A stretch of DNA of 50,538 nucleotides from the NCBI GenBank assembly GCA_018433015.1, contig JAHDSB010000083.1:1-50538 (forward strand), written 5' to 3'. Positions 43,768 to 50,538 of this stretch are shown here, piece by piece (the stretch's first letter is position 1; every line of letters starts with the position of its first letter). The stretch is from Clostridia bacterium. Lineage in GTDB: Bacteria; Bacillota; Peptococcia; DRI-13; SV3-B141. Under the pieces are notes generated by a model. The model ran no database searches and was not told the DNA's origin. It saw only the letters and a list, made by a program, of their open reading frames with translations. The position numbers and the translations under genes were made by a program.

Positions 43768-43789
43768 TGCAATAATATTATTTATTGCA
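43768..43789 (+). promoter_or_regulatory. hairpin in the glnB-glnA gap
   Basis: TGCAATAA pairs perfectly with TTATTGCA around a 6-nt loop, between the glnB stop and the glnA ribosome site. No T-run follows. It may act in mRNA processing or stability; the loop does not fit the AxxGxx ANTAR rule. Confidence 0.45.
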
Positions 43790-43808
43790 AAGAACGAGGA
43801 GGTATAAT

Positions 43809-45146
43809 ATGCCAAAATTAAGCAAAGATGACGTTTTACGACTTGTTGCAGAAAATAATGTCCGCTTTATACGTCTACAATTCACCGACATCATTGGCAT
43901 CCCTAAAAATGTTTCAATTACTGTTAAACAACTAGAAAAAGCTCTTAATAACGAGTTAATGTTCGATGGATCTTCCATCGAAGGATTTGTGAGAATTGAA
44001 GAATCTGATATGTATTTACATCCGGATCCTAATACTTTTCTTATTTATCCCTGGACAACTTCCGAAGGTAGTTCGGTGGCACGTTTGATTTGTGACATCT
44101 ATAATCCAGATGGGACACCTTTTGCCGGTGATCCCCGCTATGTTCTGCGGCGTGCATTAAAAGAAGCTGCAGATCTGGGTTATACCTTTAATGTAGGGCC
44201 AGAAGCAGAATTTTTCTTATTTCATACGGCCCCCGATGGATCTCCTACCCTCAATACCCATGACAGAGCCGGTTACTTTGATCTCTCTCCCGTAGATTTA
44301 GGCGAAGATGCCCGCCGAGATATGGTTCTGGCTTTAGAGAAAATGGGGTTTGAAATCGAGGCTTCCCACCACGAAGTAGCTCCCGGTCAACATGAAATCG
44401 ACTTTAAATATTCTGATGCCTTAGATATAGCAGATAAAATAATCACCTTCAAAATGGTGGTACGGACTATTGCCCAACGTCATGGGCTTCATGCTACTTT
44501 CATGGCTAAGCCCATCTACGGCGAAGCCGGTAACGGTATGCATATGAACCAATCTTTATTTAATAAAGATAATCAAAATGCATTTTACGATCCTTCTGCT
44601 CCGGATGGTTTAAGCAAGATAGTCTATCAATATATGGCCGGTATTATGAAACATGCTAGAGCCATTACTGCTATTACTAACCCCACTGTTAACTCTTACA
44701 AACGGTTAGTTCCTGGGTATGAAGCACCTATATACATTGCTTGGTCTGCTCAAAACCGCAGCCCACTCATTCGTATCCCAGCTAAAAAAGGGTTATCTAC
44801 ACGCATTGAATTAAGAAATCCGGATCCAACCTGTAACCCTTATTTAGCTTTAGCTGTTGCCCTGATGTCAGGTTTAGACGGAATAAAGAATAAGTTAACA
44901 GTACCTCCACCTTGTGACCTCAACATCTATGAAATGTCTCCCGCAGACCGGAAAAAAGCAGGTATAGATAACCTTCCCGAAACTCTACAAGAAGCATTAA
45001 AAGAGCTGGAAAAAGATGAGGTTATTGTTAAAGCTCTAGGCCCTCATGTACTAGAACATTACCTAGAAGCTAAAAATAGTGATTGGTACGACTATCGGAC
45101 TAAAGTACATCAATGGGAATTAGACCACTATTTGACAGTTTATTAA
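43809..45146 (+). CDS. glnA: glutamine synthetase type I (GSI-alpha)
   Basis: Enzyme of 445 residues making glutamine from glutamate, ammonia and ATP. It has [21 protein letters not shown], including the Arg and Glu used in feedback inhibition of GSI-alpha, then [11 protein letters not shown] (metal ligands), [11 protein letters not shown] and [17 protein letters not shown]. The short length and lack of the adenylylation-loop insertion are typical of Firmicutes. The ATG at 43809 has GAGGAGG 6 nt upstream; an ATG 24 nt earlier is not supported. It is the last gene of the amt-glnB-glnA unit and converges with the glutamate synthase operon. Confidence 0.96.
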   Translation: MPKLSKDDVLRLVAENNVRFIRLQFTDIIGIPKNVSITVKQLEKALNNELMFDGSSIEGFVRIEESDMYLHPDPNTFLIYPWTTSEGSSVARLICDIYNPDGTPFAGDPRYVLRRALKEAADLGYTFNVGPEAEFFLFHTAPDGSPTLNTHDRAGYFDLSPVDLGEDARRDMVLALEKMGFEIEASHHEVAPGQHEIDFKYSDALDIADKIITFKMVVRTIAQRHGLHATFMAKPIYGEAGNGMHMNQSLFNKDNQNAFYDPSAPDGLSKIVYQYMAGIMKHARAITAITNPTVNSYKRLVPGYEAPIYIAWSAQNRSPLIRIPAKKGLSTRIELRNPDPTCNPYLALAVALMSGLDGIKNKLTVPPPCDLNIYEMSPADRKKAGIDNLPETLQEALKELEKDEVIVKALGPHVLEHYLEAKNSDWYDYRTKVHQWELDHYLTVY

Positions 45147-45160
45147 TACAGAATTTAAAA

Positions 45161-45199
45161 GAAAAGCCCTTGACTAACAAAATTAGCCAAGGGCTTTTC
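45161..45199. terminator. bidirectional terminator between glnA and glutamate synthase
   Basis: GAAAAGCCCTTG..CTAA pairs with TTAG..CAAGGGCTTTTC. CCCCTTTTTC follows on plus and TTTTAAATTC on minus. It serves both convergent operons. Confidence 0.88.
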
Positions 45200-45208
45200 C
45201 CCTTTTTC

Positions 45209-45949
45209 TTACCATTTAGCATACAAATTACCATAGGGACGTTTATTATAAGGAATCAATTTGATGAAGGACTTACTCATGATTTTTTCCCTATCCATTT
45301 TAAAGTATTCAGCAAAGTTTACTACATATTTATTGATAATATTCAAATCCTCTTCTGTTACTGCCATTTTTTTTACCTCTTTTCCTAACTGCGCAGGGTC
45401 AACATCTCCCCGTAAATAAATAACTCCTCCATGCATACCGGCCCCACAATAATTCCCTACTAACTTTTCTTCCTGTTTTAGATTCAAACCTAAGACTATC
45501 TGAATGCCTCCTGCCATATATTCGGCAAAAAAATCGCCAGCTTTACCTCCTACTACAATCACAGGTTGCTTAGCTAGGTATCCTTTCATATGAATCCCTA
45601 CCCGATAGCCCACATCACCTTGAATATATAGTTCTCCACCCCGCATGGAATAACCTAAGGTATCCCGGGAATCTCCATAAATAATAATAGTACCAGCATT
45701 CATAGTATTACCCACACCGTCCTGGGCATTGCCGTGTACTTCTATAGTAGGACCATCCATGAAAGCTGCTAAGTCACTGCCAGGAATTCCGTTTATAATA
45801 ATTTTGCAGTTACCCTTTAAACCATCACCAATAAAGCGCTGACCATTAACATTATCAAGGACAAGCTCTTTTATCCCACTAGATAAATAGCTTTTTATTT
45901 TAATGTTTAACGCTTTATAATCTAAGCTTTTCGCATCTAACGCTCTCAT
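45209..45949 (-). CDS. glutamate synthase GXGXG-domain subunit (GltB domain 3)
   Basis: Protein of 246 residues forming the beta-helix GXGXG domain that in bacterial GltB is the C-terminal part (also in FwdC). Repeats include GNAQDGVGNTMNAGTIIIYG, GDSRDTLGYSMRGGELYIQG and KAGDFFAEYMAGGIQIVLG. Here it is a separate subunit of an archaeal-type split glutamate synthase. GAGGTGG precedes the ATG, 24 bp after the domain 2 gene. The role of this domain is structural, lining the path between the amidotransferase and synthase sites. Confidence 0.92.
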   Translation of the reverse strand: MRALDAKSLDYKALNIKIKSYLSSGIKELVLDNVNGQRFIGDGLKGNCKIIINGIPGSDLAAFMDGPTIEVHGNAQDGVGNTMNAGTIIIYGDSRDTLGYSMRGGELYIQGDVGYRVGIHMKGYLAKQPVIVVGGKAGDFFAEYMAGGIQIVLGLNLKQEEKLVGNYCGAGMHGGVIYLRGDVDPAQLGKEVKKMAVTEEDLNIINKYVVNFAEYFKMDREKIMSKSFIKLIPYNKRPYGNLYAKW

Positions 45950-45973
45950 TTTACCACCTCTTGCCCTTTTATA

Positions 45974-47473
45974 TTATTCCCCTACACTTTTAATACCGAG
46001 GACTTGCAATTCTTTTTCTGTTAAATCAAGCCCCCGTAACATCAAACGATTTCCCCGCAAGCTTTCTATGGCGTTAATCCCCATACCACCTAACATTTCT
46101 TTAATTTCATGCTTCCAGGCCTGCAATAAATTAGCTGCCTTTCTCTGGCCTTCTTGGGGGTTCAAGCGCTTAACCAAGTTGGGATCTTGGGTAGCTATGC
46201 CCCAACTACATTTTCCGGCATAACATTTCTGACACATATGACAGCCTAAAGCTATCAGAGCGCTTGTACCGATAGTAACTGCATCTGCTCCCAAAGCTAT
46301 AGCCTTAACTACATCGGCACTATTTCTGATACTCCCTGATATTACTAAAGATACCTGATTACGAATACCTTCTTCCCGGAGACGGGAATCTACAGCTGCT
46401 AAGGCAAACTCAATAGGGATTCCCACATTGTCTCTAATCCTCAAAGGAGCCGCACCTGTTCCCCCCCGATATCCATCTATAGCTATAATATCGGCACCGG
46501 CTCTGGCTATACCCGAGGCAATAGCTGCAATATTGTGCACAGCAGCAACCTTCACTATAATTGGCTTTTCATAATTAGTAGCCTCTTTGAGAGAATAAAT
46601 AAGTTGACGCAAATCTTCAATAGAATAAATATCATGATGGGGTGCTGGAGAAATTGCATCTGATCCTTCGGGAATCATTCTCGTTTCCGATACTTCTTTC
46701 CCAACTTTTTCTCCCGGTAAATGTCCGCCAATCCCCGGTTTTGCCCCCTGACCTATCTTAATTTCAATGGCAGCCCCTTCTTCCAAATACCTAGCATGAA
46801 CCCCAAACCGCCCAGAAGCCACCTGGACTACAGCATGCTTCCCATATTCATAAAGATCACTATGGAGTCCTCCTTCTCCTGAATTAAAAAAGGTACCTTC
46901 CTGCCGAGCTGCCCAGGCTAAAGATTTGATGGCATTTAAGCTGATTGCTCCAAAAGACATGGCAGCAAACATGATGGGAACTTCTAATTCCAAATTTGGA
47001 GGAATGCTCTCTTTTAACTTGCCATTTTTGATAGCTAGTTTTTCAGGTTTTCTCCCCAAAAAGGTTTTTAATTCCATAGGTTCTCGCAACGGATCAATAG
47101 ATGGATTGGTTACTTGGCTGGCATTAAGTAAAATATGATCCCAATAGATAGGATGGGAACAACCATTACCCATACCTGCTAATAATATTCCACCGGTTTC
47201 AGCCTGTACATAAATGGCTTTCATAGCTTCCTCAGACCAATTGGCATTAGTCCTCATTTGATTAGGATTTTTGCGAATTGATATTGCCCTAGTGGGACAC
47301 ATTACCACACAACGTTGACAATTAACGCAATTAGCTTCTTCAGCGCAAACCTGAGCCGCTTCCTTATCAAAAAAGTGAACTTCATAGGAACACTGTTTAA
47401 TGCAAACCCTACAATTGTTACAGCGGGTATTATCACGCTCTATAGTAAAATCAGGTAAAATATAACTTTTCAT
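45974..47473 (-). CDS. glutamate synthase, FMN-binding synthase subunit (GltB domain 2) with ferredoxin domain
   Basis: Protein of 499 residues. Two [4Fe-4S] motifs lie at the N-terminus (C-NN-C-RV-C-IKQ-C; C-VN-C-QR-C-VVM-C). The TIM-barrel synthase domain includes MFAAMSFGAISLNAIKSLA, GQGAKPGIGGHLPGEKV, ADIIAIDGYRGGTGAAPL and GADAVTIGTSALIALGC, with the Fe-S cysteines in HMCQKCYAGKCSWGI. It makes glutamate from 2-oxoglutarate and ammonia delivered by domain 1. Electrons probably come through the ferredoxin motifs; no NADPH subunit (GltD) is present here. Confidence 0.93.
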   Translation of the reverse strand: MKSYILPDFTIERDNTRCNNCRVCIKQCSYEVHFFDKEAAQVCAEEANCVNCQRCVVMCPTRAISIRKNPNQMRTNANWSEEAMKAIYVQAETGGILLAGMGNGCSHPIYWDHILLNASQVTNPSIDPLREPMELKTFLGRKPEKLAIKNGKLKESIPPNLELEVPIMFAAMSFGAISLNAIKSLAWAARQEGTFFNSGEGGLHSDLYEYGKHAVVQVASGRFGVHARYLEEGAAIEIKIGQGAKPGIGGHLPGEKVGKEVSETRMIPEGSDAISPAPHHDIYSIEDLRQLIYSLKEATNYEKPIIVKVAAVHNIAAIASGIARAGADIIAIDGYRGGTGAAPLRIRDNVGIPIEFALAAVDSRLREEGIRNQVSLVISGSIRNSADVVKAIALGADAVTIGTSALIALGCHMCQKCYAGKCSWGIATQDPNLVKRLNPQEGQRKAANLLQAWKHEIKEMLGGMGINAIESLRGNRLMLRGLDLTEKELQVLGIKSVGE

Positions 47474-47496
47474 ACCATCTAACCTTTCTTATTTTT

Positions 47497-48630
47497 CTAG
47501 GAATTTATAGCAAGTTTTTCTTCTCTCTGGGAATATTTAGGTTTTGTCATATCCTCAACAATTCCCACAACTGGTTCTCCTCCCCGCGGTGCCCATACAA
47601 CATCAGGTTGAACACATACTGCACGGATAGCGGCTTCCTCACTAGCTACATATAGAAAATCATCCTTAGTAGCTGCTACAGATGGACGCAGTTTAATACG
47701 ATCATTCAAAGCTATCATACCTTCCTTACTACCAACTAAGATAGAAAAGGGACCATTGACCAGTAAACTTCCGTAAACAGCACGAATAGCTTGGACTAAC
47801 TTTCGTTCTGACGGTTTCATTTTTTGAATTTCCTGCCACAACGGACTAGCCACGGTAGCACTAATCATTTCAGGAGAGAATCCTTGTCTCCTTTTTAAAA
47901 AGTCAAAAATGTAGGCAATAACTTCCGTATCTGTTTGTAATGCACATTTATAACCGTACATCTCTAGGAAACGACGATTTGCCTCATAAGAGGATATTTC
48001 TCCGTTATGGACCACAGAACAATCTAGAAGAGCAAAGGGATGAGCTCCTCCCCACCAGCCTGGTGTATTAGTGGGAAACCGACCATGGGCAGTCCAAATA
48101 TATCCTTGATATTCTTCAAGCCGATAAAAATCCCCTAAATCTTCAGGATAACCTACCCCTTTAAACACCCCCATATTTTTACCGCTGGAAAAGAGGTACG
48201 CTCCCTCCAACTCACTGTTAACTGTCATAACAAAGCGGATGATATATTCGTCTTCCGTCAAGTTTATTTTTCTTATTAACTTGCTTTTCGGCTGTACAAA
48301 ATACCGCCAGATAAGGGGAACATCCTTTATACTAGAAACCTTACGTGTAGGTATAGGTTCTGACTTTACTACAATAAATTGTTGTTGTAATATTTCTTCT
48401 GTTTTTTCTTTATTGCTTGAATTATCAAAAAAGAAATGGAAAGCATAATACTCTTTAAAATCCGGATAAATACCATATGCCGCAAATCCTCCCCCTAGAC
48501 CGTTAGACCTTTCATGCATTACAGCTATGGAGTTGATTATATCTCCGCCATTAAAACATTTTCCTTTTTTGTTCATAATCCCACTGATAGCACAACCTGA
48601 TGGTATTCTAACCTGCCCCTCACGTAACAT
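47497..48630 (-). CDS. glutamate synthase glutaminase subunit (GltB domain 1)
   Basis: Class II glutamine amidotransferase of 377 residues that releases ammonia from glutamine. The candidate nucleophile is Cys13 in PSGCAISGIMNKKG, so a short N-terminal segment must be removed for the cysteine to act as the free N-terminus. Further motifs are GYIWTAHGRFPTNTPGWWGG, ALLDCSVVHNGEISSY and QTDTEVIAYIFD. GGAGGGGG precedes the ATG. It is the first gene of the three-gene operon (glutaminase, synthase, GXGXG). The upstream gap contains the terminator of the MFS gene and AT-rich DNA. Confidence 0.92.
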   Translation of the reverse strand: MLREGQVRIPSGCAISGIMNKKGKCFNGGDIINSIAVMHERSNGLGGGFAAYGIYPDFKEYYAFHFFFDNSSNKEKTEEILQQQFIVVKSEPIPTRKVSSIKDVPLIWRYFVQPKSKLIRKINLTEDEYIIRFVMTVNSELEGAYLFSSGKNMGVFKGVGYPEDLGDFYRLEEYQGYIWTAHGRFPTNTPGWWGGAHPFALLDCSVVHNGEISSYEANRRFLEMYGYKCALQTDTEVIAYIFDFLKRRQGFSPEMISATVASPLWQEIQKMKPSERKLVQAIRAVYGSLLVNGPFSILVGSKEGMIALNDRIKLRPSVAATKDDFLYVASEEAAIRAVCVQPDVVWAPRGGEPVVGIVEDMTKPKYSQREEKLAINS

Positions 48631-48799
48631 CTTAAATCCCCCTCCATAATTCTTGCTTTTATATTTATTATTCTACTTTTATTATATTTATATATTTATA
48701 TATATTTATTAGATAAAGACAGCTACAAAAAAAGTTATGTATATTATAACAGCTTCCATCCAAAGATAAAAGGTTTTTTTGTCTTAATAATGTATACAT
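48631..48799 (-). promoter_or_regulatory. upstream region of the glutamate synthase operon
   Basis: This AT-rich stretch contains TATAAT on the minus strand (48743-48748) without a good -35 partner, so any promoter there would need activation. A perfect 10-bp palindrome, ATGTATACAT (48790-48799), lies upstream. I see no other structure. Confidence 0.35.
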
Positions 48800-48848
48800 A
48801 AAAAAATATTGTATACTGTTCTATAATAGTGAACCCAGTATACAATAT
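48800..48848 (-). terminator. hairpin with T-run after the DHA2 exporter
   Basis: On the minus strand ATATTGTATACTG pairs with CAGTATACAATAT (13 bp, 17-nt loop) and is followed by TTTTTTTAT. It fits a terminator for the exporter gene. The two GTATAC half-sites could also be protein-binding sites. Confidence 0.62.
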
Positions 48849-48887
48849 AACTTGAGCAATATATTATATATAAAATTAATGTGGTTG

Positions 48888-50312
48888 TCAGTTATTGCCA
48901 CTGTTTTTTAATCTTGGTTCGCGAGCTAGCGACACTATCATCCCTGCGATAGCGAATACAGTAGCAGTTAAATAGGCATCATGCTGAGCTAAAAGAAAAC
49001 CTTGTTGATAAGAATAACCACCACCAGCAAATCCCTCTGTATAATAAGCTAGCCTGCTGCTAAAAACAGCACCGCTAATTGCTATTCCCATAACTTGTCC
49101 CACACAACGCATGGTTGCTATCATTCCCGAACCTATCCCCACCATATTTTTAGGCACATTACTAATAATAGCATTATTATTAGGAGATAAGAAAAATCCT
49201 GTTCCAAATCCTACTAAAATTAGACCTAGAATTACCGGCCAAAATCCACTAATTCTATATAAATTGCTTAGGAGAAAAACTCCCCCGGCAATTACACCCA
49301 TACCTAGAGATGAGAGGATTCTTGAACTTACCCTATCAGAGAGGCTTCCACTAATAGGAGAAGTGACCATCATTACCAAGGGAAAAACTGTCATAACCAG
49401 ACCTGCCTGACGAGATGGCATCTGAAGAACATTGATTAAATAGAAGGGCATTAAGAAAATAACCGCATATTGAGTTAAATAATTTAAAACGGCTGTAAGA
49501 TTAGCTGCTGAAAAAAGTCTGTTATGAAAAAGTTTTAGAGAAAGCATAGGAAACTTTACATGCTGTTCCCAATAAATAAATAGTGCAAAAGATATAAAGG
49601 CAGCACTAAATAAACTTATTATAATAGGTGACATCCATCCCCAAGCTTGCCCGTGACTCATAGCCAATAAAAAGGTCACTAATGTTATAAAAACAAAGAC
49701 AGCACCACCTAAGTCAAACTGTTGCTTGCTTCCACGTTTTTTAGGCAAGATGTTCCACGCCCATATTATCCCAATAACACCTATGGGGAGATTGATATAA
49801 AAAATTGACTGCCAGCCAAAAGAACCTACTAATAATCCACCAATTGTAGGTCCTGTTGCTAAGCCTAAAGAGACAAACATAGAATTGATCCCTATTGCTT
49901 TACCTCTTTCAGCAACACCAAAAGTATCAGCAATAATGGCCTGGACAACAGAGGTAATCATTGCTGCACCTAAGGCTTGTATAGCCCGAGCAGCAATCAA
50001 ATAGTTAATATTTCCTGCTTGACTACAAAGAAAGGAAGCTATTGTAAACAGGGTAAAGCCCCCCAAGTATATAGGTCTGTGACCATACATATCCCCGATC
50101 CTTCCAAATGTTAAAAGCAAACTGCTCATCAACAATAGATACACCATTACTACCCACTCCACACTACTTAAAGGAGCTTGAAAATGAGCAGTGATATTAG
50201 GTAAGGCAATATTAACAATACTGGCATCGAGAGTAGACATAAAAACTCCCAAAGAAGTTGTTGAAAGAATTAACCATTTCCTTTTGTTTACTATTGCAGT
50301 TGAATCCATCAT
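48888..50312 (-). CDS. MFS transporter, DHA2 family (EmrB/QacA-type drug exporter)
   Basis: Drug:H+ antiporter of about 474 residues with 14 predicted membrane helices. Family motifs are FMSTLDASIVNIALPNI (motif D1 of 14-helix exporters), FGRIGDMYGHRPIYLGGF (motif A) and GPTIGGLLVGSFGWQSIFYINLPIG (motif C). The start is set at ATG 50312, with AAAGGGTG 6 nt upstream; an ATG at 50309 and a GTG at 50321 are alternatives. It appears monocistronic, with no regulator beside it, although a mobile element begins immediately upstream. Substrate unknown. Confidence 0.92.
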   Translation of the reverse strand: MMDSTAIVNKRKWLILSTTSLGVFMSTLDASIVNIALPNITAHFQAPLSSVEWVVMVYLLLMSSLLLTFGRIGDMYGHRPIYLGGFTLFTIASFLCSQAGNINYLIAARAIQALGAAMITSVVQAIIADTFGVAERGKAIGINSMFVSLGLATGPTIGGLLVGSFGWQSIFYINLPIGVIGIIWAWNILPKKRGSKQQFDLGGAVFVFITLVTFLLAMSHGQAWGWMSPIIISLFSAAFISFALFIYWEQHVKFPMLSLKLFHNRLFSAANLTAVLNYLTQYAVIFLMPFYLINVLQMPSRQAGLVMTVFPLVMMVTSPISGSLSDRVSSRILSSLGMGVIAGGVFLLSNLYRISGFWPVILGLILVGFGTGFFLSPNNNAIISNVPKNMVGIGSGMIATMRCVGQVMGIAISGAVFSSRLAYYTEGFAGGGYSYQQGFLLAQHDAYLTATVFAIAGMIVSLAREPRLKNSGNN

Positions 50313-50401
50313 TATGAACACCCTTTTCTGTTTAGAAACTAATAATAATTAATATTTTTTTATTATTATAACTAATTTTAACATATTTTTAATAAATTAA
50401 A

Positions 50402-50538
50402 AGAGGACGTCTGAAATCTTGTGTAAATGGTAATAATAACCAATAAAAAGGAGTGACCATTTATGCAAAATTTACAAGAAGCAACAATCAGAGATTTAGC
50501 CAAAAATTGTCGAAGCGTAGAGGAAATTCAAGAGGCTC
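50402..50538 (+). mobile_element. left end of an IS256-like insertion sequence (cut by window edge)
   Basis: The segment GGACGTCTGAAATCTTGTGT followed by AAAT (50405-50428) resembles terminal inverted repeats of IS256-family elements, which often contain a TTGTGTAAA core. A well-positioned ORF begins 35 nt later. The other end is outside the window, so neither the inverted repeat nor a target duplication can be checked. Confidence 0.5.
50463..50538 (+). CDS. partial CDS, possible IS256 (mutator-type) transposase N-terminus
   Basis: Twenty-five codons are visible, beginning MQNLQEATIRDLAKNCRSVE, with AAGGAG 9 nt before the ATG. The helical start resembles the N-terminal region of mutator-type transposases, in which a short helical segment precedes the conserved LGYEKH region; that region is beyond the window. 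The IS-like terminal sequence just upstream supports the call. The gene is cut by the window end, and other identities remain possible. Confidence 0.5.
   Translation, partial: MQNLQEATIRDLAKNCRSVEEIQEA

Noticed and set aside
43768-43789. ANTAR site before glnA
   Set aside because: The loop is TATTAT rather than AxxGxx, there is only one hairpin, and no terminator follows.

Overview
The window is low-GC (roughly mid-30s %), densely coded DNA from an anaerobic, endospore-forming member of the Firmicutes, most likely class Clostridia. Spore biology is indicated by Spo0B-like, CwlD-like, spore photoproduct lyase-like, SpoIVFA-like and DUF1657 genes. Anaerobic life is indicated by an [FeFe]-hydrogenase-like protein, several radical SAM and ferredoxin proteins, an Fe-S glutamate synthase and FixC/FixX. 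The rplU-prp-rpmA-spo0B-obg block is classic Firmicutes synteny. Genus cannot be fixed from sequence alone. No rRNA, tRNA or CRISPR array was recognised.

Layout. 1-631: an array of IS-end-like repeats beside a doubly truncated, internally deleted sodium:solute symporter pseudogene. 734-7801 (minus): an acyl-CoA degradation operon, read in the order OFA-type MFS transporter, PaaG-like crotonase, class I CoA-transferase, FadN-like dehydrogenase/hydratase, thiolase. It is preceded by a good -24/-12 (sigma-54) promoter and three TTGCACAA boxes. Next upstream are a sigma-54 activator response regulator and a soluble PAS histidine kinase (8040-10873). Together these form a self-contained AtoSC-like short-chain acyl-CoA utilisation locus. 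10939-13563: cwlD, Ku and spore photoproduct lyase (germination and spore DNA repair). 13686-16258: nitrilase-family amidase, group D (sensory-type) [FeFe] hydrogenase and an RsbW/SpoIIAB-type ATPase. 16395-21095: CheW, sirtuin, OmpR-type response regulator and a large Cache-HAMP-GAF-PAS kinase. 21205-24773: NUDIX hydrolase, HEAT-repeat protein, DUF1657 protein, unknown membrane protein. 24900-26479: FixC/FixX without adjacent FixAB. 26586-29159: MATE exporter divergent from an AraC regulator.

29404-38596 (minus): YdjM-like protein, Obg, Spo0B-like protein, L27, Prp, L21 with promoter and leader, RNase G, the TIGR03936/TIGR03960 pair, and a SpoIVFA-like degenerate M23 protein with no SpoIVFB next to it. 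38753-45146 (plus): metH, an ANTAR antiterminator, then amt-glnB-glnA behind a leader with hairpins of the AxxGxx-loop type that overlap intrinsic terminators. amt and glnB each carry an apparent frameshift. 45209-48630 (minus, convergent): a three-gene archaeal-type glutamate synthase. 48888-50312: a DHA2 drug exporter. 50402-end: the left end of an IS256-like insertion sequence.

How it fits together: acyl-CoA oxidation (FadN/thiolase/CoA-transferase) would deliver electrons to ETF and then FixCX. Ammonium assimilation (Amt, PII, GlnA, split GOGAT) forms a second coherent module whose expression probably depends on ANTAR-mediated antitermination.
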